Source: Pholiota molesta (taxonomy: Eukaryota; Basidiomycota; Agaricomycetes; Agaricales; Strophariaceae). Taken from it: 64,000 nt of DNA. Location of the stretch: contig JACGCK010000099.1 in NCBI GenBank assembly GCA_014925825.1, forward strand, positions 1-64,000. The letters run 5' to 3'. The position numbers and the translations under genes are program-made. Within the stretch, counting starts at the first letter, position 1. Each line of letters begins with the position of its first letter. Shown here in pieces: positions 1 through 10,256 of the stretch. Below the pieces are notes generated by a model. The model had not been told where the DNA came from. It saw only the letters and a list, made by a program, of their open reading frames with translations, and ran no database searches.

Positions 1-1437
1 AAAAGTGTACAATAGATATAGTTGAGCTAACAGTCGAACCAACTTAAGTTGCATATATGTTCTGTGATCAAGTCCATGTGGTGACGTCGCGACACAATCA
101 CAACTTCTGCAACTTCCACCATATTGAATTTGTATATTATTTGAGATTCGGATAACAACATGCTACATGGATAACTACCGTCTTTTGTAGAGCCTCCGTG
201 CACTTGAGGCTGTTCAGATTTGGATTGCAGAGTATACGTGTGGCAACATCGCAACAAGTGCATTTTTTGCAGTGAACCCTGCTGAATACTTTTGAATATA
301 AATCTTTTGAATGTAAATTTGGATTCCTGTAGATACACATTGTGAGGTCTCACAAGTAAATTATTGCAGAGAAATTCATTAATTTGGGTTCAAAATCTGG
401 TCCACACCTTTTATCTGCAGTGCCGTTGCGACACTGTCAACCATTTAAGCATGACGGAATCAATACTTCTATAAATGGCATACAAACCACCTAATCTGGC
501 ACTAATTGGGGTGGGATCTAGATTTGCCCTGCTTGGACATCTGAAAGCCGTCCAAAAGGTATTTAAATGCTTTGGTTGAATGCCAAACACCCAGAAAATG
601 GAACCTAATACTGTCACCTATGTTACTCCCATTGAAGATGGGCCCAAACTCTCTCGACACAATATTTATTATCAGAAATGGATGTTCGTGCATTTGCTAT
701 TTTGGCCGGCACTCACTTCCAAATAGAAATTCAAAGCGATTGAAAGAAAAAGCACAAGAGAGAAGGGATAGGTAATGGGCACTCAAGGCTGTCAAACATA
801 TATTTTGCTGACCGCTTCTCATAGGAGCAAATGTCAATTTGAAATGCTTCCTCAAGATAAGCAGGAAGAAATCAAAAAACATCGTAAGCTGATACGGGCA
901 GCGTACAAGAGAGAAGCATGGGGATGAGCTCAGAGCTAAAGAAAAACTGTGCCGGTAAGCCCACTTTTTGACACCACAGCGTTGCGGCATTTCTTATTGG
1001 ATGGGTTTTCCCACTAGGCAGCGTCAAAAGGCCACTACGGATAGTTGCATAAGGTCTAGGGTACCTTTCGACGGGGCTGATATTTCGAAACACGATGGCA
1101 GTTTGCGAGTCACTATACCCTTTGAATAGAATATGCTTCCTTATAGTACCCTCCATTGAGTCTTGACCCTACAACACCACTTATTGGTTTGGGAAAATCT
1201 TTTAAAATATCCAAGACGGCGAGGTGAAAGTTCTCTGAAACACAGGAGCAGTCCAGCTAGCATGTAATTATTCTGGCTGAATGGGTGGTGCCGGCTGTAG
1301 TATGCAGCTTTATATGGAAAATTTTTCTGAATGGGGATGCCATCTGACAGGTTCAGTTATTCCAAAGGTGCTTGATGAAAGGCCTATTGCAGCACTGTCA
1401 TAGGCACTGACTATTTCATGTCCATCCCAATCTCATA
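1..1437. other. Unassigned sequence, no gene recognised
   Basis: I read both strands and recognise no protein family, RNA gene or terminal repeat here. The open frames are short (108 codons or fewer) and overlap on both strands with no consistent coding pattern. This could be an old degraded transposon or intergenic DNA; a homology search would be needed to say more. Confidence 0.5.
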
Positions 1438-1632
1438 TGGAACTAGCTCTGTTCTCCCTCAATACACTCAGTTAGTTACTCACTTCGGAACTAGCTCTGT
1501 TCTCCCTCAATACACTCAGTTAGTTACTCACTTCGGACTCCAGGCTCTCATAGCCGCTCTGTCTGATACACTGAGATGGCGAAACTCACCCAGCAGGTGT
1601 CTCGTCTGTTCTCGAACTTGCCACCTTTTACA
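1438..1632 (+). repeat. Copia LTR fragment, 3' half, with an internal tandem duplication
   Basis: From about 1485 the sequence matches the 3' half of the copia LTR seen complete at 9789-10050, ending in TTTTACA. A unit of about 47 bp (GGAACTAGCTCTGTTCTCCC and following) is present twice in tandem at 1438-1534. No primer-binding site follows at 1633, so this is a broken or solo LTR rather than the start of an element. The matching 5' half of the same LTR variant, with the same AGCTCTGTTCTCCCTCAAT segment, lies at 4652-4796. Confidence 0.75.
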
Positions 1633-2369
1633 AAATCCCGGCTCTGGGCAGTCAAAAGGACAGTTGATACTGATGGAGATGGTCAGTAGACTGAATAGGG
1701 CCATAACAAGAAGAACTTACTGAAGTGTCTGAATGGATCCAACATCTACCTGTTGCACTGCCCCCGACACCTGAACAAGATAGCCAGTGACCGTCTGCAT
1801 TTAGCAGTTAGGCAGTAGGGCATAGAAAAGGCACAAATGCACAAACCTGGACCCCATGAACGATAGCAACCACACGGCTATGGAACTTCCCTATAACTAT
1901 TCCATCGTGGGCTTGTATGAAGATTGGTGCATTGGCGCAGACGTAAATGGCAGCCATCTGCAGATGAGTGAGAAAACGATCAACTTGAACAATGCACTTA
2001 CTTGAAGACAGTTAGAACATGCTACACACAGAGAATGTCAGTAAAGCGCGTAAATGAGAAAAAAGTAACTCACTTGATGAGCTAGTAGAGAGCGCGAGTG
2101 AACAAACTTGAGCATCTGGCTGTGAAGTCACCACCGACGGCGGTCCGGTAGGCGGCAATTGCCAAAATTATCTTTGGGTGTGCGTCTGCACTCCATTAAC
2201 GTCCATCTCGTAGCTTCTTGCTGTAGGCTAGTCGCACGCCTACCCCCGCTGTTGACCCAAGCATGTCCTCAATACCGACCGATGTTGCCTCCCGCGGTGC
2301 TTAATTCAAAAGCATGCATGGCCATCTCAACTGCGCAGCATGGTTTGGATATGCAGGTCATCGCATTGC
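1633..2369. other. No gene recognised; possible decayed 3' flank of the transhydrogenase relic
   Basis: Nothing recognisable on either strand. If the relic at 2370-3022 once continued, its C-terminal NADP-binding domain should fall here in minus orientation, but I see no motif of that domain. Confidence 0.4.
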
Positions 2370-3022
2370 ATTCTTGAGCAAGTTTGAGGAATGCGATGAT
2401 AGAGCCAAGTGATGTTGAAACCACCAACAACCACCCCAAGGTAGGCCGTTGCCATGTGCAATGTCCAGAGGTGTGCAATACCTTGCAACACGCTTCCAAT
2501 ACTGGTGAGAACAGCTGATAGACCAACGATAGTATGAACAAGAGCAACGGCGGCCTGCGGCAGTTCGGGCGCTGTGACACATCTTCCAATGATGGGGCCC
2601 AGCCCCTCAATGATGCAAGCACACCCGATCCCATGGCAAGAATTCCAAGGATGTTTCCTTGCCTTGCCGTTGTTTGAAAGCCCAAACCAGATCAAGAACC
2701 TAACACAATCATTTATGAGCTCTCAGGTTACATAGGATGCTATAGTCTTTACTGATCCAAAGAAACTTCCTGCCTGTAAGAAGCCTGCCATGCCAGTCCT
2801 GGCAGCAGCATAGAATCCTCTAGCAAACACAACACCAGAAATGGCATAGAGCCAGGAGTATTCTCGAGGAACAGTGGGCCCTATAGTTCATATATAAATA
2901 TAAACGACATGCCTAACAAGTCTTGGAAAAGGCTTATGTTTGAACATGTCCGACATGTGTTTCCTTAGGATGAATGCTCCCGCGACCTTGACACTTGCCA
3001 AGAGGACAGCAAGAGCACCCAG
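2370..3022 (-). pseudogene. NAD(P) transhydrogenase relic (mitochondrial NNT type)
   Basis: Minus-strand translation in alternating frames gives consecutive pieces of the membrane domain of proton-translocating nicotinamide nucleotide transhydrogenase. In order: LASVKVAG then a DMFK segment, REYSWLYAI, TARQGNILGILAMGSG, ELPQAAVALVHTIVGLSAVL, HMATAYLGVVVGG, and SLGSIIAFLKLA. The order matches the family. The pieces sit in at least two frames with stops between them, and short stretches that look like retained introns separate them, so this is a decayed genomic relic and not a retrocopy. No catalytic nucleotide-binding domain is visible. Its upstream edge is cut by the KDZ MITE target site at 3023. 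It is bracketed by same-orientation LTR scraps at 1438-1632 and 4652-4796. Identification rests on remembered family motifs. Confidence 0.62.
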
Positions 3023-3048
3023 ACTAGGCTGAGGTCTTGTCACTCCAC

Positions 3049-3530
3049 CGCATTTAACCAGTGGTGACCAGTGGTGACCACTGGTGACCACTGGTTAAAC
3101 AAGTGGTTCTGATGGTTCCAGTGGTTTGTTTAACCAGTGGTCACCAGTGGTCACCAGTGGTTCCAGTGGTTGAACCAGTGGTTCCAGTGGTTGAACCAGT
3201 GGTTCCAGTGGTTGAACCAGTGGTTCCAGTGGTCAACCAGTGGTTTGACCATAGTGGTTCAGTGGTTCCAGTGGTCACACAGTGCTCCAACCAGAGGTTA
3301 CAGTGGTTCCAGTGTTTAGTGGTTAACCACTGGTCAACCAGTGGTTCTAGTGGTTAACTAGTGGTCCAACCAGTCATTCCAGTGGTTTCAATGGTTTGAC
3401 CAGTAGTTTTAGTGGTCAAGCAATGGTTCCACCGGTTAGGCCTAGTGGTTTGACCACTGGTTCCACTGATTAACCATTGGTTCCAGTGGTTCCACACTAG
3501 TCAACTAGAGCTCAACCAGTTGTTCTTGTG
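3049..3530. repeat. Subterminal CCAGTGGT palindromic array, left
   Basis: Dense direct and inverted copies of CCAGTGGT and TGACCACTGG, many joined as palindromes such as ACCACTGGTGACCAGTGG. At 3155-3235 the unit TTCCAGTGGTTGAACCAG recurs in tandem. Spacing is irregular towards the centre, where units carry point changes. The open frames crossing the array are a consequence of the repeat and are not genes. Confidence 0.9.
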
Positions 3531-4094
3531 GTTTTTATTATCAAACTTAGAGCCTATTGTGATATCTCATAATATTCTCTATTATTCAATAAATCATCAA
3601 TGCCAAGACTATCTAATATTAATAAATTTAGGTTTTAAGAAAAAAAACTCATACTATAGTACTATATAGTGAGCCATTGTAAGCCATTATGCCATAGTAT
3701 AGATATACTAGCTTTATAATACTATATAGCACCCATAGCAAAAACTGAGTTTGCTGATGTTAGTGTCTAGTAACGAGTAGTCAACTGTGATTTTTGGATT
3801 GAGATTCACTTTCAAATCCAATAAGCACACATTTGGCATTATAAAATCATAATATATATAAAAATGTGTTGAAATTCTATAATACTATTTATTTGCCAAG
3901 TAAATTGAGTAAACAGTGGGTAACTGGTACCACTATATAGTAAGCCATAGCAAGCCATAGTATGATTTTTTGTTTCTTATTATCTGATTTTATTAAAATT
4001 ACATAGTATTGGCTTTGATAATTTATTAAATAATAGAGATGATCTTGAGATTTCAATAGGGTCTGAGTATAATAATACAACCACCATATAAGCA
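3531..4094. other. AT-rich core of the KDZ MITE
   Basis: AT-rich sequence without repeats or plausible coding frames, between the two arrays. I see no remnant of either KDZ gene, unlike the derivative at 11314-12533, which keeps part of one. Confidence 0.7.
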
Positions 4095-4604
4095 CTGGAA
4101 CCAATGGTCAACTACTGGTTAATCACCCAACCCACTAGTCAATGACCGGTTAACTATTAAAACCAATAGTTGACTACTAGAGCAACTGGCCAAACCACTA
4201 GAACCACTGGTTGACCAGTGGTTGACCACTGGAACCACTGGTCAAACCACTGGTTGACTACTGGAACCACTAGAACCACTGGTCAAACCACTGGTTGACC
4301 ACTGGTTGACCACTGAAACCACTGGTTGACCACTGGTTGACCACTGAAACCACTGGTTGACCACTGGTTGACCACTGAAACCACTGGTTGACCACTGAAA
4401 CCACTGGTCAAACCACTAGAACCACTGGTCAAACCACTGAAACCACTGGAACCACTGGTAACCACTGGTGACCACTTAGAACCACTGGTCAAACCACTGG
4501 GCAAACCACTGGAACCACTGGTCAACCAGTGGTAACCACTGGTGCAAACCACTAGAACCACTGGTCAACCAGTGGTGACCAGTGGTAACCACTGGTTAAA
4601 GATG
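4095..4604. repeat. Subterminal CCAGTGGT palindromic array, right
   Basis: Mirror counterpart of the left array, mostly in CCACTGG orientation. An inner tandem block at about 4305-4400 repeats GACCACTGAAACCACTGGTT. The array ends about 15 bp before the right terminus. Confidence 0.9.
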
Positions 4605-4651
4605 GTGGAGGGTAAAGTACTGACTAGGCTTTGCGTTTGGGATGTAATCAA

Positions 4652-4796
4652 TGTTAGAGTTGCCTGTTTCAGTCTCAGCTGATGTGGTCACATGTGATCA
4701 CATGACACACATGTATATAGCTGTAGAACGATGTCTGGAGTCCTTAGTTACTCACTTCGGACTCCAGGCAAGTAGCTAGCTCTGTTCTCCCTCAAT
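4652..4796 (+). repeat. Copia LTR fragment, 5' part
   Basis: Starts TGTTAGAGTTGCC like the LTRs at 9789 and 23450 and follows them for about 145 bp, then stops abruptly where the minus-strand copia LTR begins at 4797. A good polypurine tract is not present upstream. It is probably a solo LTR or element end truncated by the insertion of the minus copia copy. Confidence 0.75.
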
Positions 4797-5058
4797 TGTG
4801 AAAGGTGGCGAGTTCGGGACGGTACGAGACACCTGCTGGGTGAGTTTCGCTGTCTCAGTGTATCAGACAGAGCGGCTATGAGAGCCTGGAGTCCGAAGTG
4901 AGTAACTGAATGTATTGAGGAGGAATAGGACTAGCTACTTGCCTGGAGTCCGAAGTGAGTAACTAAGGACTCCAGAAGGCGTTCTACAGCTACATACATG
5001 TGTGTCATGTGATCACATGTGACCACATCAGCTGAGACTGAACTAGGCAACTCTAACA
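4797..5058 (-). repeat. Copia 3' LTR (262 bp), copy A
   Basis: On the minus strand it starts TGTTAGAG directly after ATGGGGGGA (polypurine tract) and ends TTTCACA. Its length and sequence match the complete 5' LTR of copy B at 9789-10050. The TG...CA ends are typical. Confidence 0.9.
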
Positions 5059-5115
5059 TCCCCCCATGATCTGAACAGTCTCAGAAAGAAAGAGAAAGAA
5101 AGAAAGAAAGATACT

Positions 5116-8100
5116 CTAAGGATAAATGCCCATCTGCTCTCTGCAGAATTGGACTTTGGTAGCTGGTAGAGCCTTGGTGAGAATATCTGCAACTTGCTCA
5201 GCAGTAGGGATATAGGAAGGATGGATGATCTTGTCATTAACAGCATCTCAAAGCCAGTAGAAATGCAAATCAAGGTGCTTCATGCGTCCATGGTGCTCAG
5301 GATTCTTGGAGACACTGATAGCGGATTGGTTGTCAATGTGGAGAGTGGAAGGCTGGTGAATGGTGTGGCCAAATTCGCGCAGAATGTTGCGCATCCAAGC
5401 AATCTCCTTGCCTGCTTCAACAGCTGCAATGAACTCTGCTTCAGTAGTAGAAAGAGCGACGATTCCCTGCAGTTTGCTGCTCCAGCCAATCGCACCACCA
5501 GCCATGAGAGTCACATAACCACCTGTAGAGCGTCCGGTGTCTTTGCAATCGCCATGAGATGCGTCGCAGTAGGTGGTGAACATGTCCGGACCCAGCTTGC
5601 CTGAGTAGTGCAGCTTGTGCTCTAGCGTTCCCTTGAGATAGCGCAATAGATGTTTGACTGCTGCCCAGTGTTTCGGACCTGGATTGCTGTTGAAACGCGC
5701 TAGGTAGGCGACGACTTGAGCAATGTCACTGCGAGTCATGGAGGCGAGATACTGGAGGGAACCGATGCAGCTGAGGTAGGGAACAGTGCGCATGAATTCG
5801 ATTTCATCTGGAGTGGATGCGCCCATTTCCTTCGTTAGAACACAGCCAGGAATCATGGGAGTCCAAACAGGGCTGCAGTTGGTCATGTTGTAGCGCTCTA
5901 GGATGTCCAGGATGAATTGGCGTTGGTGGAGTGCAATGGTGCGCGATTTGCGGTCTCTGGTGATGCCTACACCAAGCAGGAACTCCGTTGGTCCGAGATT
6001 GCAGCATTTGAAGTGTCCAGCCAGCTGCTCAACCACCCTGTCAATCGCAGCAGTGTCCATGCAAGCGAAGGTGATATCATCGATGTAAATGGGGACAAAA
6101 ATGCGGACATGGCCATCAGAATAGATGTAGACAGACCGGTCTGCTTTAACTCACTTGAAGCCCATGTGAGTGAGGGCAGTGTGCAGCTTGATGTTCCACT
6201 GTCTAGCAGACTGCTTGAGACCATAGAGCAATTTTCGGAGCCTACAGACCTTGTTGGGAGCGCCTTCATGGAATCCTTCAGGCTGTCTCATGTAGATGTA
6301 TTCCTCAAGGTCTCCATTGGTGAAAGCAGCTGAAACGTCAACAGAGCGCAATTCCAGGTCCTCCGCAGCAGCTATCGCAAACGTCATCCGTATCGTCGCA
6401 GGACGAGGCGTCGGCGCGTGCACTTCCTGATAGTCGCGTCCGGGACGTTGCGAGCAGCCTTGGGCGACGATGCGAGCGTTGTAGCGTTCGATAGAGCCGT
6501 CAGAATGCGTCTTTATGCGAAAGACCCAGCTAGAGCCAATGGCCTTTTCACCTGGTGGGAGATCCACAATCTCCCAAGTGCCATTTTGGATGAGGGTGTT
6601 GTACTCTGCAAGTGTGGCTTCTTTCCAACGTTCCGAATCATCGCTTGTCAGCGCCTGCTTGTAGTTGTGTGGATCCGAAGTCGAGGCTGCTCCAGCAAAT
6701 TGAATTTCGTCCATGTCATTGTCTAGAGCAGGGCCAGCGTCGTTCTCGTTCGCAGGAGCAGCAGGAGCCGGAGTGACCTTCCACCATTCTCTAGGAGGCT
6801 TTGGGATGCGAGTAGAGCGTCGAGCTGGCTCAGCTGTGCCTCTAGGTGGATGCGGAGCGCGAGGAGCATGAGCTAGCGCTGGAGCAGGTGCAGGAGGTGG
6901 CGAAATGCATTCAGGAGCATGTGGTGGAAGCTCAGGAGCAGGCTGTTCGAGTTTGGGTGGAGCAGGCTGGTCTAGTGGTGGAATATCTGCTGGAACGTCG
7001 TTGGATGCATGGAGAGGCTGTGGTAATGCATCTGGTTCGATTGGCGCGATTTCGGGCTCAGGAACGAAGTTGTCATCCCCCCGGAATCTGGTACGTCTGG
7101 GAAGGTCACAGGAGTGCCAACAGGCGTCAGGTCGACTGGAGATGTGCACTTGAGGCCTGGAAAGCTCCTTTCGTCGAAGATAGCTCGTTCTGAGATGATG
7201 AACTTCCTAGTGACCGGATTGTAGAACTGCCAGCCCTTGTAGCCAGATGGATAGCCAACAAAGATGCACTTCTCCATGTGCGATTGGAGCGATTTGCGCT
7301 GATCTTGCTGAATATAGACGTAGGCAGTGCACCCAAAGACTCGGAAATGGCTAATGTCTGGTTTCTTGTTGAACCAAGCAGTGTAGGGTGTTGTACCAGG
7401 CAGAGGCGATGTAGGGAGGCGATTCCAGACATGGACATAGGCAGCGACCGCATAGGCCCAGAACGAAGCAGGGAGGTTGGATTTGTTGAGCATGGCTGTA
7501 GCATGGTCAGAAATGGTGCGATTAGCACGCTCTACGACTCCGTTCTGCTGGGGGCGATTCCTAGTGCTGTGGTGTCGTGTAATACCGCACTGATCAGTGA
7601 ATTTGAGAAAAGGGTTGGACATGTACTCTCCACCCTTGTCATCCTGCAGAGCCTTGATTTTCGCATTGACCTGGTTCTCTGCATAGGCCTTGAACGTCTT
7701 AAACACATCAAATGCGTCGCTTTTGCGTTTTAGGAAGTGTACAGCATGCAGCTTGGTGCGGTCATCCAGGAAAGTGATCCAGTAGCGATATCCTTCCGGA
7801 CTGGGGACAGGAAGAGGTCCATGAAGGTCAGAGTGGATGAGTTCAAGCGGTGCAAGGGATTGTCTAGTTGAGCTGGGAAATGGTGCAGAGGTCACTTTGC
7901 CTGCCAAGCATGCCTCACAAATCGGGTCGGGTTCATCTTGCGACGAGACGACAAGACCAGTGACGAGATCGCCCTGTATCAATTTCCTGATTGTAGCATG
8001 GCTGTGGTGCGCGCAACGACGATGCCAAAGTGTGATGTCCATTGGAAGAGTTGAGGCCGCATTCGCATGCTCTGAAACTGGCTCAGTTGAAGCGTCCAGG

Positions 8101-8224
8101 ATACCGAAGTTCTGGGAGTTGACAGTAGCTGTAAAGAGCGTCGTTCCATTGTGTTTGAAGAACATGGTGCTGTCATCCACTTCCAAGCGGATCCCTTTGC
8201 GTTTAGTGAGGTATAAACATGCCA
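5116..8224 (-). pseudogene. Copia pol (integrase, reverse transcriptase, RNase H), copy A
   Basis: In order on the minus strand: GAG-pre-integrase/zinc region (LWHRRCAHH, later CEACLAGK); integrase core with the D-D-E residues in IHSDLHGPL, LQDDKGGEY and NGVVERANRT; a proline-rich linker; RVT_2 reverse transcriptase with VDVSAAF and the catalytic YIDD box; and RNase H with CDASHGD, STTEAEF and DNQSAI. Damage: one G is missing in a G run near 7079, so the frame changes between integrase and reverse transcriptase; CGA to TGA after MGFK (near 6150); and another TGA after FYWL near 5248. The open frame also extends into the KDZ derivative, which adds a non-copia N-terminus. Normally this polyprotein is cleaved by its own protease, which is absent here. 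Confidence 0.88.
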
Positions 8225-8227
8225 GCC

Positions 8228-9552
8228 ACCAGTGGTTGTCAGTGGTCAGTAGTTGACCACTGATCTTTGGGGGTCTTCTGTGATTGCCAGTGGTCACTAG
8301 TGGTCTTCAGTGGTCAACTATTGGTCAATAGTGGTCAGCTAGTGGTCTTTAGTAGTCAACCACTAGTTAACCACTAGTCTTTACTGCTCTTCAGTGGTTG
8401 CCAATGATTAATCACTAGTTATTACCAAGCACCACTAGTTCCACTACTGACTTCTTAATATTAGTCCATATTAGACTTTTAAATACTCAAAAGAAGTAGA
8501 ATTCAATAATAGAAATATTTCAGTCACTACTAGATTCACTCTCCCCCTTCTCCTCCTCCTTATCTTCCTTCTTACTTTCTTCATTTTCTACAGAACTGTT
8601 TGTCTCATTACTATCACTTTCTATACTACTATCAGATCTGTTTCTTCTAGATTGCTATGGTATATTATGGTTGTTGGATTTCTTTTCAATCTTAATGTGA
8701 ACATGTTCTGCCTAGTAGAATAGTATTGAATACAAGAAGCACTTAAAGTGCTTGGACACTATGCACTTGAGAATTGAGTTGAATCTAGTCATTCAGCTAT
8801 TGAGCTGCTCACCAGCTTTTGTGTTGAATTCTCACACCTGAATAAAGAAGTTGAAATAAATACAACTTATTAGGCCCTGGTGCACCAATAGTAGATATAA
8901 AACTCTCAGGCCAAAAATAGAGGGACTACCTTGTCCCGCCATAGCCCACTAGCTACTTAGGACACTACTTTCTGACTGACTTCCCATCCCTGGGTAGAGG
9001 ATTTGCTTAACTTAAGCCAACCAGCACAGATAACCACTCTATTCCAAGTCACTGTCTTGCCTCCTGCCCAAACTCAGAGCACATCATGGGTTGACTAGTG
9101 GTAACCACTAAAGACCACTAGCAACCACTGAAGACCTCTGAAGATCAGTGGTGACCACTAAAGAGCATTGACAACCACTGATAACCAGTGGTGACCACTA
9201 AAGAGCACTGACAACCACTGATAACCAGTGGTAACTACTGGTGAGGTCACCACTGGTTATCAGTGGTTGACCACTAACAACCACTAAAGACTACTGAGGA
9301 TCAGTAGTGAGTGACCACTGAAGACCACTGACAATCAGTGGTTTACCAGTGGTGACCACTGAAGATCACTGAAGATTAGTGGTTCACCAGTGGTGACCAC
9401 TGGTAATTTATACCACTGGTTACCAGTGGTTGAGCAGTGGTGAGCAGTGGTCCTAATTCTTCAATTAAGCTTTTAGATAGGCATTATATGGTAGAATTTC
9501 ATTTTCAACTAGTGGTCACCACTGCTTAGGGGTGCTGGAGTGTAAAGACCTC
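8228..9552 (-). mobile_element. Internally deleted KDZ element inside copia copy A
   Basis: The end at 9552 reads, on the minus strand, GAGGTCTTTACACTCC, identical to the KDZ terminus at 14521. CCAGTGGT-type arrays lie at 8231-8420 and 9092-9535. The centre (about 8460-9060) is the reverse complement of 11690-12300 and matches the 3' part of the KDZ gene at about 20740-21480, including its acidic tail and 3' flank. The other terminus is missing: the array runs straight into copia pol at 8228. No target duplication is possible to see. This is a non-autonomous KDZ derivative that lost one end. Confidence 0.8.
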
Positions 9553-9652
9553 AGAACGAACGGTGCGGCTAGTGGGAGCGAAACGAAAGCGAGTGCAGAA
9601 ATGAAAAGTTGAGACTGTTCGTAAAAATCGAGTTTATAGCGCTGTGTGCATG

Positions 9653-9664
9653 GGGCCCATAACC
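9653..9664 (-). promoter_or_regulatory. Copia primer-binding site, copy A
   Basis: Reads GGTTATGGGCCC on the minus strand directly after the LTR end TTTTTACA. It is complementary to the anticodon stem-loop region of initiator tRNA-Met, as in the half-tRNA priming known for copia. Confidence 0.8.
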
Positions 9665-9788
9665 TGTAAAAAGGTGGCGAGTTCGGGACATGGCGAGACA
9701 CCTGCTGTGCGAGTCTTCGCCGTCTCAATGTATTAGACAGAGCGGCTATGAGAGCCTGGAGTCCGAAGTGAGTAACTGAGTGTATTGA
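9665..9788 (-). repeat. Copia 5' LTR, truncated, copy A
   Basis: The 3' 124 bp of an LTR (minus strand), differing from the complete LTRs at several bases, for example TTTTTACA instead of TTTCACA at its end. It is truncated at 9788/9789, where the plus-strand LTR of copy B starts. Confidence 0.8.
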
Positions 9789-10050
9789 TGTTAGAGTTGC
9801 CTAGTTCAGTCTCAGCTGATGTGGTCACATGTGATCACATGACACACATGTATGTAGCTGTAGAACGCCTTCTGGAGTCCTTAGTTACTCACTTCGGACT
9901 CCAGGCAAGTAGCTAGTCCTATTCCTCCTCAATACATTCAGTTACTCACTTCGGACTCCAGGCTCTCATAGCCGCTCTGTCTGATACACTGAGACGGCGA
10001 AACTCACCCAGCAGGTGTCTCGTACCGTCCCGAACTCGCCACCTTTCACA
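9789..10050 (+). repeat. Copia 5' LTR, complete (262 bp), copy B
   Basis: TGTTAGAG at the start and TTTCACA at the end, followed at once by the primer-binding site. It contains a short palindrome TCACATGTGATCACATG and two copies of TTACTCACTTCGGACTCCAGG, the same word that marks all LTR scraps in the window. Confidence 0.9.
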
Positions 10051-10062
10051 GGTTATGGGCCC
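10051..10062 (+). promoter_or_regulatory. Copia primer-binding site, copy B
   Basis: GGTTATGGGCCC immediately downstream of the LTR, complementary to the initiator tRNA-Met anticodon arm, as in half-tRNA priming. Confidence 0.85.
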
Positions 10063-10256
10063 CGCGCACACAGCATTTTAAACTCGTTTTCCAACAACAG
10101 TCTCAACTTTCCATTTCCACACTCTCGCTCGTTTCGCTCGTACTCGACGCACCGTTGCTCCTACTGCCACGTCATCGCGTCAGAACGTTCATCGCACACC
10201 CCCACGCATCCTCTCTCACCGCCGCCACGTCATCTCGTTTCCATCTTGCTCTATCA

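Larger units (their letters stand above)
3031..4622. mobile_element. KDZ-type MITE (1592 bp) with 8-bp target duplication
   Basis: The element starts GAGGTCTTGTCACTCCACC and ends GGTGGAGGGTAAAGTACTG, an imperfect terminal inverted repeat matching the termini of the large KDZ element at 14521-22254. The flanks carry a perfect 8-bp duplication, ACTAGGCT, at 3023-3030 and 4623-4630. Inside are two arrays of CCAGTGGT-type palindromic units (about 3049-3530 and 4095-4604) around an AT-rich core of roughly 550 bp with no coding sequence. It is therefore a non-autonomous derivative mobilised by a KDZ transposase. The class follows from the shared termini plus duplication length. Confidence 0.85.
4797..9788 (-). 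mobile_element. Ty1/copia retrotransposon, copy A (gag deleted, nested KDZ derivative)
   Basis: Reading on the minus strand: a partial 5' LTR (9665-9788), a primer-binding site (9653-9664), 5' leader to 9553, an internally deleted KDZ element (8228-9552) exactly where gag should be, then integrase, reverse transcriptase and RNase H (5116-8224), a polypurine tract and a complete 262-bp 3' LTR (4797-5058). The 5' LTR is cut by copy B, which begins at 9789. Pol carries stops and a frameshift, so the element is dead. It shares with copy B the same right-hand junction of the KDZ derivative and the same pol stop, so the two are recent relatives. Confidence 0.88.

Noticed and set aside
3049..4604. 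Regularly spaced repeats that might suggest a CRISPR array
   Set aside because: Units are palindromic, variable in spacing, without unique spacers, in a eukaryotic genome and enclosed in transposon termini with target duplications.
1633..4651. An intact LTR element carrying the transhydrogenase gene as cargo
   Set aside because: LTR fragments flank it in the same orientation, but there is no primer-binding site after 1632, no clear polypurine tract before 4652, and the relic keeps intron-like gaps.
5917..6333. Plus-strand frame of 138 codons opposite copia reverse transcriptase
   Set aside because: Antisense shadow of pol; it recurs wherever the same pol segment does.
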